A DNA stretch of 31,558 bases, taken from Thermopetrobacter sp964430935 (lineage in GTDB: Bacteria > Pseudomonadota > Alphaproteobacteria > Rhizobiales > Aestuariivirgaceae). The notes under the pieces were generated by a model. It did no database searches, was not told where the DNA came from, and worked only from the letters and a program-made list of their open reading frames with translations. Below are positions 15,924 to 24,148 of the stretch, piece by piece. Location of the stretch: NCBI GenBank assembly GCA_964430935.1, contig CAYSHK010000017.1, forward strand, positions 1 through 31,558. The letters are read 5' to 3'. The translations under genes were made by a program, and so were the position numbers. Numbering within the stretch: the first letter of the stretch is position 1; every line of letters begins with the position of its first letter.

Positions 15924-17267
15924 TTGAACAGCGACATCCGGAACGGTTCGTCTCCACGCATCGGTATCGTCTCCCTCGGCTGCCCCAAGGCGCTGGTCGA
16001 TTCGGAGAGGATCATCACCTTTCTGCGTGCGGAGGGCTACGAGCTCGCCCCCGACTACGAGGGCGCGGACGCGGTGATCGTCAACACCTGCGGTTTCCTG
16101 AATTCCGCGAAGGCGGAATCCCTGGCGGCCATCGGCGAGGCGCTGGCGGAGAACGGCAAGGTCATCGTCACAGGGTGCATGGGGAGCGAGGGCTCGGAGA
16201 TCCTGGCGCGCCATCCGGATGTGCTCGCGGTGACCGGTCCGCAGCAGTTCGAGGCCGTCATGAAGGCGGTGCACGAGGTGGCGCCTCCGCCACACGACTA
16301 CAAGCGCGACCTCGTGCCGGCCGCCGGGCTGAAGCTTACGCCGCGCCACTACGCCTGGCTCAAGATATCGGAGGGCTGTTCCAACTCCTGCACGTTCTGC
16401 ATCATCCCGCGGCTGAGAGGACCGCTCGTCTCCCGTCCCGTCGGCGAGGTGCTGCGGGAGGCGGAGCGGCTGGTCGTGGCGGGCGTGCGCGAGCTCCTGG
16501 TCATCTCGCAGGACACTTCCGCCTACGGTCTGGACATGCGGCACGCGGTGGACCGCTGGAAGGAACGCGAGGTGCGCGCGCACGTGACGGATCTCGCCCG
16601 GGAGCTGGGGCGTCTCGGCGTCTGGGTGCGCATGCACTACCTGTATCCCTATCCCCACCTGGATTCGCTGGTGGAGCTCATGGCCGAAGGGCTGGTGCTG
16701 CCGTACATGGACCTGCCTCTGCAGCACGCCTCGCCGTCGGTGCTGCGCGCGATGAAGCGTCCGGCCGACGAGGAGAAGATGCTGAGGCGCATCGAGCGGT
16801 GGCGGAGCATCTGTCCGGACCTCGCCATCCGTTCCACCTTCATCACGGGCTTTCCGGGAGAGACGGAGCGGGATTTCGAGTACCTGCTCCAGTGGCTGGA
16901 GGAGGCACGCCTCGACCGGGTCGGCTGCTTCGCCTACGAGGACGTGGACGGTGCGGCGGCCAACGACCTGCCGGGGGCTCTGCCGCCGGAGGTCCGGGCG
17001 GAACGCCGGGCCCGGCTCATGGAGCGTCAGGCGGAGATTTCGGCCTCCATCCTCGCGGAGAAGGTGGGACGCACGACGGAGGTGCTGGTCGACGAAATCG
17101 ACGCGGAGGAGAATCTGGTGGTCGCGCGTTCGCGCTGGGATGCGCCGGAGGTGGACGGCGAAGTGTGGATTCCACGGACGAAGGCGCCGGACGCGCGGCC
17201 CGGCGATCTGCTTAGGGTGCGGATCACCGGTTCGCGAACCTACGATCTGGAAGCCGAACCGGTGTGA
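15924..17267 (+). CDS. rimO: Ribosomal protein uS12 methylthiotransferase RimO
   Basis: A 447-residue radical-SAM enzyme with two [4Fe-4S] clusters that adds a methylthio group to Asp88 (E. coli numbering) of ribosomal protein S12. The N-terminal MTTase domain carries the cluster cysteines in SLGCPK, VNTCGF and TGCMG; the radical-SAM CxxxCxxC is EGCSNSCTFCIIPRLRG; a C-terminal TRAM domain (about 380-447) ends in TYDLEAEPV. The TTG at 15924 is the only start outside the tRNA in this frame; AAAGGG lies about 8 bases before it. Length matches E. coli RimO (441). Its position right after tRNA-Ser suggests that transcription starts at the tRNA promoter. The last 44 bases overlap a minus-strand small ORF. 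Confidence 0.94.
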   Translation: MNSDIRNGSSPRIGIVSLGCPKALVDSERIITFLRAEGYELAPDYEGADAVIVNTCGFLNSAKAESLAAIGEALAENGKVIVTGCMGSEGSEILARHPDVLAVTGPQQFEAVMKAVHEVAPPPHDYKRDLVPAAGLKLTPRHYAWLKISEGCSNSCTFCIIPRLRGPLVSRPVGEVLREAERLVVAGVRELLVISQDTSAYGLDMRHAVDRWKEREVRAHVTDLARELGRLGVWVRMHYLYPYPHLDSLVELMAEGLVLPYMDLPLQHASPSVLRAMKRPADEEKMLRRIERWRSICPDLAIRSTFITGFPGETERDFEYLLQWLEEARLDRVGCFAYEDVDGAAANDLPGALPPEVRAERRARLMERQAEISASILAEKVGRTTEVLVDEIDAEENLVVARSRWDAPEVDGEVWIPRTKAPDARPGDLLRVRITGSRTYDLEAEPV

Positions 17268-17451
17268 GAAGAAGGACCGGATCCGGCCGTTCCATGGCCT
17301 GGAAGGTCGGCGGCGTCCGCGGAATCCCATTGGTACCGCCGTCCGTCGTATCGTGCGGGGCTTTCAGGGCGTAACCCGCGCCGACGAGCAGAATGACGGC
17401 CGCGCTGCCGAGACCGAAGAAGGTGGCGGTTCTGCGACGTTCTTGAGGCAT
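17224..17451 (-). CDS. Small putative membrane-anchored protein
   Basis: A 75-residue frame from ATG at 17451, with GGGAGA about 8 bases ahead. The product has a basic start (MPQERRR), one hydrophobic helix at about 8-26 (TFFGLGSAAVILLVGAGYAL), then a Pro-rich polar tail. I recognise no family. An in-frame ATG at 17481 would add 10 residues. It overlaps the last 44 bases of rimO on the opposite strand, which weakens the case, although convergent overlaps occur in compact genomes. It is divergent from cobD. If not a gene, the 300 bases between rimO and cobD would be empty apart from the palindrome at 17507. Confidence 0.4.
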   Translation of the reverse strand: MPQERRRTATFFGLGSAAVILLVGAGYALKAPHDTTDGGTNGIPRTPPTFQAMERPDPVLLLTPVRLPDRRFANR

Positions 17452-17506
17452 GAGACGTTCTCCCGTGGACTTCTGCGGCAAGCATGACGCAAAAGCCTTG
17501 GGATTC

Positions 17507-17520
17507 CCTTTCGCGAAAGG
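17507..17520. repeat. 14-bp perfect palindrome upstream of cobD
   Basis: CCTTTCGCGAAAGG is its own reverse complement. It stands between the divergent small ORF (start 17451) and cobD (start 17571), 50 bases before the cobD ATG. It lies between a possible TTGGGA -35 (17499) and a TGCAAA -10, where a repressor could act. It could equally be chance. Confidence 0.3.
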
Positions 17521-17570
17521 TGCAAATTGCGCATATTCCGTAACCGCTGAATCAGGGACCGGGGGAACGC

Positions 17571-18647
17571 ATGCCGGATCTGCCCAACATGATGCACGGG
17601 ATTTGGGGGACGGTGGAGGAAGTCTGGCGCCTTCTGTCCGTTGCGCTCGCCGAATGGCCCGTCCGCTCCACGCTCCAGATCGCGCTTGCCGCCCTCGTCA
17701 TCGAGCGCATACTGGGCTGGCCGCAGTTCATGCAGGATCTGACCGGCCATCCGGTGGAATGGATCGGCGGCATGATCGAACGTTTCGAACGGCGCTTCAA
17801 CCGCTGGCGCACGCTGCCGCCTTCTTTGCTGAAGTTCCTCGGCGCGGTGATGGTCCTGTATCTGGTCGCGTTCTGGGGAGTGCTCGCATGGATGGTGCAC
17901 AGGGCCCTCTTCCAGTTGCTCACGCCGCAATGGGGCTGGCTCGCGGAAGCCGTCCTCGCCTCCGTCCTCCTGGCCCAGAGTTCCCTGCGCGACCATGTCC
18001 GGGCCGTGTGCAGAGCGCTGGAGCGGCATGGAGAGGATCTCGAACCGGCGCGGCGGGAGGTGGGACGCATCGTCGGCCGGCACACGGCCGAACTCGACGA
18101 GACGGGCGTCGTCAAGGCGGCGGTGGAGAGTCTCGCGGAGAACACTTCCGACGGTGTGGTGGCGCCCGCTTTCTGGCTGGCGCTCTTCGGTCTTCCGGGG
18201 ATCGTCGTCTACAAGGTGGTGAACACCTGCGACAGCATGGTGGGATACAGGTCGGAGCGCTTCCGCCATTTCGGCTGGCTGGCCGCGCGGCTGGACGACG
18301 TGATGAATTTCCTTCCCGCCCGCCTCACCGGACTGATGCTGGCCATGGCCGCGGGTCTCACCAGCCCCTCCGCGGGCGCACGTGCGCTGCACGTCATGTG
18401 GCGGGACGCGCGCAAGCATGTGTCGCCCAATGCCGGCTGGCCCGAGGCCGCCGTCGCGGGGGCGCTCGACATTTCCCTGGGCGGACCGCGGAGCTATCCC
18501 GGACTTGTGGTGGATCTGCCCTGGATGGGCGACGGCCGCAGAAGGCTCACGCACGAGGACATCCGCCGCGCGCTGTCCCTCTACGGCCAGATGCTGACGC
18601 TGATGCTCGTGATCGGCTTCTTCTTCTGGCTGTTCATGCCGGATTGA
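17571..18647 (+). CDS. cobD: Adenosylcobinamide-phosphate synthase CobD/CbiB
   Basis: A 358-residue inner-membrane enzyme that joins adenosylcobyric acid with an aminopropanol (phosphate) to make adenosylcobinamide (phosphate). Family motifs: ERILGWPQ...TGHPVEWIGGMIERFE (37-65), VESLAENTSDGVVAPAFW (about 185-202) and VNTCDSMVGYRSERF (about 213-228), with hydrophobic segments near 90-115, 200-212, 260-275 and at the C-terminus. The usual VGRD motif reads VGRHTAELDE, so an aspartate common in the family is His. It is longer at the N-terminus than typical (about 310-330). GGGGGAA precedes the ATG. No cobalamin riboswitch is seen upstream, although cobU lies convergent 23 bases downstream. Confidence 0.9.
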   Translation: MPDLPNMMHGIWGTVEEVWRLLSVALAEWPVRSTLQIALAALVIERILGWPQFMQDLTGHPVEWIGGMIERFERRFNRWRTLPPSLLKFLGAVMVLYLVAFWGVLAWMVHRALFQLLTPQWGWLAEAVLASVLLAQSSLRDHVRAVCRALERHGEDLEPARREVGRIVGRHTAELDETGVVKAAVESLAENTSDGVVAPAFWLALFGLPGIVVYKVVNTCDSMVGYRSERFRHFGWLAARLDDVMNFLPARLTGLMLAMAAGLTSPSAGARALHVMWRDARKHVSPNAGWPEAAVAGALDISLGGPRSYPGLVVDLPWMGDGRRRLTHEDIRRALSLYGQMLTLMLVIGFFFWLFMPD

Positions 18648-18670
18648 TCATGCCGGATCGCCGGAACCGC

Positions 18671-19180
18671 CTATTTCAGGCGCATGGGCAGGCCGGCCAC
18701 CATGAAGACCACTTCGTCCGCGTCGCGGGCCAGCATCTGGTTGGCGAATCCGGCCTCGTCGCGGAAGCAGCGCCCGAGCGGCGTGTCGGGCACGATGCCC
18801 AGTCCCACCTCGTTGGAGACCAGACAGATCCGGCCGGGCAGCGCCTTCATCACGTCGCACAGATCGGCGACTTCCGCGCCGATGTCCCTGCGCGCCATCA
18901 TGAGATTGCTCAGCCATAACGTGAGGCAGTCCACGAGGATGAAGGTGTCCTCGGACGCCGCGGAGCGCAGAACGGATATCAGTTCAAGAGGTTCCTCGAA
19001 GGTCGTCCAGTCGTCGCCGCGCCTGGCCCGGTGCGCCTCGATGCGCAGGGCCATCTCCTCGTCCCCGGCCTCCGCGGTGGCGACATAGATCCGGCGTCCG
19101 CGGTGGGACGCGGCGAGATCTTCCGCATACCCGCTCTTTCCGGATCTCGCTCCACCTATGACGAGGACGGTATGAGCCAT
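18671..19180 (-). CDS. cobU: Adenosylcobinamide kinase / guanylyltransferase
   Basis: A 169-residue bifunctional enzyme (CobU in Salmonella, CobP in Pseudomonas) that phosphorylates adenosylcobinamide and then transfers GMP to it, in nucleotide-loop assembly of B12. It has the P-loop GGARSGKS at 9-16, the IYVATAE segment, the histidine that becomes guanylylated (H50 in RIEAHRARRG), LVDCLTLWLSNL, and VSNEVGLGIVP. Length is normal. It converges with cobD and is divergent from NAD kinase with 53 bases between starts, so the two cobalamin genes here are not in one transcript. Confidence 0.93.
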   Translation of the reverse strand: MAHTVLVIGGARSGKSGYAEDLAASHRGRRIYVATAEAGDEEMALRIEAHRARRGDDWTTFEEPLELISVLRSAASEDTFILVDCLTLWLSNLMMARRDIGAEVADLCDVMKALPGRICLVSNEVGLGIVPDTPLGRCFRDEAGFANQMLARDADEVVFMVAGLPMRLK

Positions 19181-19233
19181 TTTCCCGGGTTTCCAGCCTT
19201 CATTTTCCTGTTCCCAGCATACACGCTTTTGCT

Positions 19234-20034
19234 ATGACAGGCATCATGAACACGGATTCCGGAAAAAGAGATTTCCGCATCGCCTTCATGGCCTCCGACG
19301 TTCCCGAGGCGCAGGAGGCGAAGGCCGAGCTCGAACGCCGCTATGGAAGCGTCCCCTTCGGGGAGGCGGACGTCATCGTCGCGCTGGGCGGCGACGGCCT
19401 GATGCTGCGCGCCATGCACGAGACGGTGTCCACGGGCAAGGCGGTCTTCGGCATGAAGAGGGGATCGACTGTCGGCTTTCTGCTCAACGACTATTCTCCG
19501 GACCATCTGCCCGAACGGCTCGCCCAGGCGGAGGTCACGGAAATCCATCCTCTCAACATGGTGGCCCAGGATGTTTCCGGGACGGAGCACGAGGCTCTGG
19601 CCTTCAACGAGGTGTCCCTCTTCCGCGAGACCCATCAGGCCGCGAAACTGAAGATTTCCATCGACGGCCGGGTCCGCATGGAGGAGTTGATCTGCGACGG
19701 CCTCATCATCGCCACGCCGGTCGGTTCCACGGCCTACAACCTTTCCGCACACGGCCCCATCCTGCCCATCAATTCGCCGCTTCTGGTGATGACGCCCATC
19801 AGTCCGTTCCGGCCTCGGCGCTGGCGCGGAGCGATCCTGCCCAAGGAGGCGTTCATCCGCATCGACGTCCAGGAGGTCCGCAAGAGGCCCGTCGCCGCCG
19901 TGGCCGACAACCGGGAATACCGGAACGTGACGTGGGTGGAGGTGACGCAGGACGAAACCGTGTCCGCGAAACTCATGTTCGATCCCGGCCGCACCCTTGC
20001 GGAACGGGTCATTGCCGAACAATTCTTCTTCTAG
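19234..20034 (+). CDS. nadK: NAD kinase
   Basis: A 266-residue cytosolic enzyme that phosphorylates NAD to NADP using ATP (or polyphosphate). The GGDG motif (52-55) with the flanking ALGGDGLMLRAMHE, the NE/D motif FNEVSLFRE, and the glycine-rich DGLIIATPVGSTAYNLSAHGPI region that binds NAD are all present. Length fits the short alphaproteobacterial form. ATG at 19246, four codons in, has AGG ahead of it and is an equally good start; 19234 has no visible ribosome binding site. The 3' end converges on comEC across a 166-base gap. Confidence 0.92.
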   Translation: MTGIMNTDSGKRDFRIAFMASDVPEAQEAKAELERRYGSVPFGEADVIVALGGDGLMLRAMHETVSTGKAVFGMKRGSTVGFLLNDYSPDHLPERLAQAEVTEIHPLNMVAQDVSGTEHEALAFNEVSLFRETHQAAKLKISIDGRVRMEELICDGLIIATPVGSTAYNLSAHGPILPINSPLLVMTPISPFRPRRWRGAILPKEAFIRIDVQEVRKRPVAAVADNREYRNVTWVEVTQDETVSAKLMFDPGRTLAERVIAEQFFF

Positions 20035-20105
20035 CCCGGCGGGTTGCGGCCATTTCCGGAAGTTTCGATTCCACTTTCTCGGCAATTGCCGGAAGGAATG
20101 TGGAG

Positions 20106-20166
20106 CGGGTTAGGGATGCATTAAGCACGTCCGGGTTATCACCTGCCGTGTGAGTTGCGTAACCCG
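20106..20166. repeat. Repeated CGGGTTA elements between nadK and comEC
   Basis: CGGGTTA occurs at 20106-20112 and 20132-20138, and its reverse complement TAACCCG at 20160-20166, so the last two form a 7-base inverted repeat with a 21-base loop. A 12-base palindrome CGGCAATTGCCG lies upstream near 20079-20090. The whole gap 20035-20200 lies between two convergent genes and has no plausible protein gene. Likely transcript-end structure; no T-run is present. Confidence 0.25.
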
Positions 20167-20200
20167 CGCGGACGAAGGTCCCGCCGGGCATGAGTACCCG

Positions 20201-22570
20201 TCAGGGAAGCGCCGGTGCGGACGGAGGTCCGCCCGGCCTTCCCCGCTCCGGGGCGTTTCCGTGCCGTGCGAGGACTTCGCGCCGGGGCAGAGGCTTCCTT
20301 CCCCACGGAAAATGCGCACGATGGTCGGCGGCGGTCGGCACCTGCGGCGGGCCGTCCGGCCGCGTCCGGATCGCGTGGGCGCCACGGGCCCAGAGATCGA
20401 ACCGGTCGATCCGTATCGGCACGTTCCGGCACGCGCCCCGCAGGGGGAAATCCGCCAGCACGATGTCCGCCCCCCGGCATGCCCGTTCCAGACGGGAGAG
20501 CCAGTCGCCGTCCGCCCGGCGCGTCTTCCGCCGTTTCCGCCACGGGCGTTCCCGGGCATGGACCACGAGCAGCTCCCTTCCCCCCGCCGGCGGGCGGAAG
20601 CGGGCGCGGCAGATGCGGTTCTCGCACTTCCATCCCGGCCGCTTCCGCGCCTCGCGGGGCGTCGTCGCGTCGCCATCCCGAAGCAGCCAGCGCGAAAGGG
20701 CGAATTTTCCGGCCCGGCCGGGAACGGGAACGAGTTCGCCTTCGGCGTTGCGGAATGCGGCCACCCTGCCCTGCGGATCGACGAGCACGTCGGGACGCTC
20801 CGCCGGTGGGAGCAGCAGGCCGGCCAGAACGGGAACGAGGCCCGTCATGCGCCATGCGTCCCGTCTCAGCACGAGCAGAGCGATTCCCGCGAGGATCAGC
20901 CCCGCCGCGACGGGCGACATGGCGGGAACGTGGAGCACCGCGCCGGGGCGGGCCGAAACGACCGCGCTCCAGTCGAGAATGATCTCCAGCCCCTCCCGCA
21001 TGGCGAGGAGAAACGGACCGTCGAGACCGAGCGGCATGAGGAGCAGCGCCATGATGCCGGCGGGCATGACCACGAGGGTGAGCACGGGGAGCGCGACGAG
21101 ATTTCCGGCAACCGAGAACGCGGCGATGCGATGGAAGTGCCAGGCGACGGGCAGCATCGTCGCCAGTCCTGCGGTCGCCGTACTGACGAGGATCCCCCCG
21201 ATGAAGAGCGTCCCTTTCCGCAGGAGGCGCAGCGCGGGCGGGCGCGTGGCGTCCGCGGCGTCCTTCCCGTCCGTGCGGTTGCGGCGCCATTTCACGACCT
21301 CGTACACGGCCACGAGGCCCGCAACGGCCAGGAAGGACATCTGGAATCCCGCGCGGACGGCCATGTGCGGCTGCCAGAGCAGGATCAGCCAGGCGGCTAC
21401 GGCGAGGCTCCGCATGGTGATGGCCGGGCGGTCGAGCATCACCGCCAGCGTCACCACCGCGAGCATGACGAAGGCCCGCCGCGTGGCGACGGAGTTGCCG
21501 GAAATCATGAGATAGGCGAGTGCCGCGGCCAGTGCCGCCGCCGCCGCGATCCCGCGGATCGGCCAGTGCAGGGCCGCGCGGGGCGAAAGGGCCAGTCCCG
21601 CCCTTGCGAGCCAGAAGACCAGCCCGGCGACCAGCGACAGATGCAGTCCGGAAATGGCCAGTATGTGCGCAAGCCCCGCGCGTCTCAGGTTCTCCCGCTC
21701 CTCCTGCGGCAGGTGGCCGCGCGAACCGGTCAGCAGGGCCGTGGCGAGAGCCGCCGCCCGTCCGCCTTCCGGCCCCATGGCCGAGGCGATCCGCGCGTCT
21801 ATCGTTCTGCGGAGCCGCTCCAGCGCCCGGGCGGCATGCAGACGTGGGCCGCATCCGGCGCATCCGGGGTTGTCCCGGATCCTCAGATCCTTCGCGAAGA
21901 GGAAGCCGGTTGCCGCGATCCCCTCGAACCAGAGGTTCCGCGCCGGATCGTGTCCACCGGGCTCCACGGGGCCGGGAAGACGGGAAAGGCGCGCGACGGC
22001 GGCGATCGTGTCGCCCGGCAGGGGCAGCCTGCGGCCCGCGTCGTCCCGGCTCTCCATCATGGTCAGGCGCACGGTGCGTGGAACGTGTCCGGGACGGATG
22101 CCGGCGATCCGCGAGATGCGCACGACCATGCGGACGCGGTGCGGGGCGCTGCGCCAGATCCGGAGGAGCCGCCCTTCCAGTTCAACCCTGCCGACGTTCG
22201 CGGACAGGGGGCGCGGACGGGCCTCGTCGGCGATGTCCCGGTCCATCCAGAACAGTCCGGCCAGCAGCGCCGCGGCCAGGGCTGCGGATGCATGGCCGCC
22301 GCGGATGGCGACCGCCGCCAGCAGTGCCGCGGCGGGAAGCGAGGCCGTCATGGCCGGGGCCGCCGGCGGCAGGGGGAGCAGCAGTCTCAGTATCGCGCCG
22401 CAGGCGAAGGCCAGGGCGAGCCAGGCCGCGGCGTCGCCACGGAGGGGCGCCGGCCCCAGAGGTCTTGCCAGGAAGGCGGAGAGCCGGGAGATGCCGGACG
22501 CGGTCCCTTCCGCATGTCCCGTTCCCTCCGGACTGCCGGGACGGTCGTCCCAAATGCGGTCCTTGCCCAT
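20201..22570 (-). CDS. comEC: ComEC/Rec2-family DNA-uptake channel protein
   Basis: A 789-residue polytopic membrane protein. The N-terminal hydrophobic helices and a soluble OB-like DUF4131 region (about 110-250) precede the Competence domain (about 270-560), which begins with the diagnostic AGLAHILAISGLHLSLVAGL and includes ISGNSVATRRAFVMLAVV and VRAGFQMSFLAVAGLV. In transformable bacteria ComEC forms the inner-membrane pore for single-stranded DNA. The C-terminal 200 residues are soluble and Arg-rich, with FALSRWLLRDGD and a Cys pair (KCENRIC); a zinc-binding metallo-beta-lactamase domain is absent, as usual in Alphaproteobacteria. No other competence gene is in the window. The start is divergent from gltX with 125 bases between. 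Confidence 0.9.
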   Translation of the reverse strand: MGKDRIWDDRPGSPEGTGHAEGTASGISRLSAFLARPLGPAPLRGDAAAWLALAFACGAILRLLLPLPPAAPAMTASLPAAALLAAVAIRGGHASAALAAALLAGLFWMDRDIADEARPRPLSANVGRVELEGRLLRIWRSAPHRVRMVVRISRIAGIRPGHVPRTVRLTMMESRDDAGRRLPLPGDTIAAVARLSRLPGPVEPGGHDPARNLWFEGIAATGFLFAKDLRIRDNPGCAGCGPRLHAARALERLRRTIDARIASAMGPEGGRAAALATALLTGSRGHLPQEERENLRRAGLAHILAISGLHLSLVAGLVFWLARAGLALSPRAALHWPIRGIAAAAALAAALAYLMISGNSVATRRAFVMLAVVTLAVMLDRPAITMRSLAVAAWLILLWQPHMAVRAGFQMSFLAVAGLVAVYEVVKWRRNRTDGKDAADATRPPALRLLRKGTLFIGGILVSTATAGLATMLPVAWHFHRIAAFSVAGNLVALPVLTLVVMPAGIMALLLMPLGLDGPFLLAMREGLEIILDWSAVVSARPGAVLHVPAMSPVAAGLILAGIALLVLRRDAWRMTGLVPVLAGLLLPPAERPDVLVDPQGRVAAFRNAEGELVPVPGRAGKFALSRWLLRDGDATTPREARKRPGWKCENRICRARFRPPAGGRELLVVHARERPWRKRRKTRRADGDWLSRLERACRGADIVLADFPLRGACRNVPIRIDRFDLWARGAHAIRTRPDGPPQVPTAADHRAHFPWGRKPLPRREVLARHGNAPERGRPGGPPSAPALP

Positions 22571-22588
22571 TGCGGCCCCCGTGGAAAA

Positions 22589-22617
22589 CTGGCAATAGCT
22601 GAACCGGACACTAGCAC
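22589..22617 (+). promoter_or_regulatory. Candidate promoter for gltX
   Basis: CTGGCA (22589-22594) and TAGCAC (22612-22617) are 17 bases apart, 79 bases before the gltX ATG and within the comEC-gltX divergent gap. The -10 resembles the TAGCAT proposed for the HIT gene. Confidence 0.3.
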
Positions 22618-22695
22618 CGGGCGGGCCGGATCCGCTCTGTGCATGAGACCATATTCCGGCGGCTCTCCGGCCGCCGCCTCTCGGGAAAGGATGGC

Positions 22696-24144
22696 ATGAG
22701 CAAGGTCGTAACCCGTTTCGCCCCCTCGCCCACGGGCTTCCTGCATATCGGCGGCGCCCGCACCGCCCTGTTCAACTGGCTGTTCGCGAAGCACCATGGC
22801 GGGCACATGCTGCTGCGGATCGAGGATACCGATCGCGAACGGTCCACGGACGAGGCCGTCGCGGCGATCATCGAGGGCATGAAGTGGCTGGAGCTGGACT
22901 ACGAAGGCGAGCCCATCTCCCAGTTCTCCCGTGCCGACCGGCATCGGGAGATCGTGCAGAGGCTTCTCGACGAGGGACATGCCTATTACTGCCAGTGCTC
23001 GCCCGAGGAGCTGGCGGAAATGCGCGAGAAGGCGAAGGCGGAAGGCAGGCCCATGACCTACGACCGCCGCTGCCGGGAACTGGGCCTCTGCCCACCCCAC
23101 GGGAAGCCGCTCGTGGTGCGCTTCAAGGCGCCGCGCGAAGGGGCGATCGTCATCGACGACGCCGTGCAGGGCCGCGTGGAATTCAAGGCCGAGGCCATGG
23201 ACGATCTGGTCATCATGCGGCCGGACGGCACGCCCACATACAATCTCGCCGTGGTGGTGGACGACCACGACATGGGAATCACCCATGTCATCCGTGGCGT
23301 GGACCATCTGACCAACGCCGCCCGGCAGACCATGATCTACCACGCCCTGGGCTGGGAGCCGCCGAAGATGGCGCACATCCCCCTCATCCACGGCCCCGAC
23401 GGCGCCAAGCTGTCCAAGCGCCACGGTGCGCTGGGCGTCGAGGCCTACCGGGCCATGGGCTACCTGCCGGAGGCCATGCGCAACTATCTGGCCCGTCTCG
23501 GCTGGAGTCACGGCGACGACGAGATCTTCAGCACCGAGCAGCTCATCGAATGGTTCGATCTGGACGCCGTGGGCAAGTCCGCGGCCCGCTTCGACTTCGC
23601 CAAGCTGGAGAGCGTCAACGGCTGGTGGATCCGCAACCTCGACGACGAGCGCCTCCTTTCACGCTTCATGGAGTTTCTGCCCCATGCGGAGGAGGATATG
23701 CGGGAGCTTGCCGACGCGGCGCTTTCGGCACTCGGGACGGAGGATGGCCGGGCCCGGTTCCTCCATTCCCTGCCGGGGTTGAAGGAGCGTGCCAGGACAT
23801 TGAAGGAGTTGCTTGATCTTTCGGCATATCTGTTTGTCTCCCGTCCGCTGGAGATGCAGCCGAAGGCGGAGAAGATCCTCGCCAGGGGCGGGCGCGAGGT
23901 TCTGGCCGACCTGCTGCCGGTTCTGGAAGCTCTGCCGGAGTGGACGGAGGCGGCGCTGGAGGAGGCCGTAAAGGCCTTCGCCGAGGAGAAGGAACTGAAA
24001 CTCGGCAAGGTGGCCCAGCCCCTCCGCGCGGCCCTGACCGGTTCCTCCGTCTCTCCGGGCATCTTCGAGGTGCTGGCCGCGCTGGGGCGCGAGGAGAGCC
24101 TCGGACGCATCCGCGACCAGGCGGAAGGCGCGCAGGGGAACTGA
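22696..24144 (+). CDS. gltX: Glutamate--tRNA ligase
   Basis: A 482-residue class I aminoacyl-tRNA synthetase. Signature motifs are PSPTGFLHIGGART (HIGH box, 11-23) and KLSKR (KMSKS box, 238-242). The zinc-binding region is recognisable by C99 and C101 (YYCQC) and C126. The C-terminal anticodon-binding helical domains occupy about 325-482. The ATG at 22696 gives MSKVVTRFAPSPTG, with GGAAAGG just ahead; 19 further upstream codons in frame are unrelated. With gatB in the window and GatCAB expected, this enzyme, or a paralogue, may also charge tRNA-Gln with glutamate. The MoeB-like gene follows after 4 bases, so the two are co-transcribed. Confidence 0.95.
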   Translation: MSKVVTRFAPSPTGFLHIGGARTALFNWLFAKHHGGHMLLRIEDTDRERSTDEAVAAIIEGMKWLELDYEGEPISQFSRADRHREIVQRLLDEGHAYYCQCSPEELAEMREKAKAEGRPMTYDRRCRELGLCPPHGKPLVVRFKAPREGAIVIDDAVQGRVEFKAEAMDDLVIMRPDGTPTYNLAVVVDDHDMGITHVIRGVDHLTNAARQTMIYHALGWEPPKMAHIPLIHGPDGAKLSKRHGALGVEAYRAMGYLPEAMRNYLARLGWSHGDDEIFSTEQLIEWFDLDAVGKSAARFDFAKLESVNGWWIRNLDDERLLSRFMEFLPHAEEDMRELADAALSALGTEDGRARFLHSLPGLKERARTLKELLDLSAYLFVSRPLEMQPKAEKILARGGREVLADLLPVLEALPEWTEAALEEAVKAFAEEKELKLGKVAQPLRAALTGSSVSPGIFEVLAALGREESLGRIRDQAEGAQGN

Positions 24145-24148
24145 GGTC

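Noticed and set aside
15648..17330. 560-codon minus-strand frame
   Set aside because: It runs opposite rimO and through the tRNA-Ser gene, so it cannot be a normal protein gene.
17452..17570. Possible cobalamin riboswitch before cobD
   Set aside because: No B12 box or matching conserved core was found by eye, and the region is shorter than most such elements.
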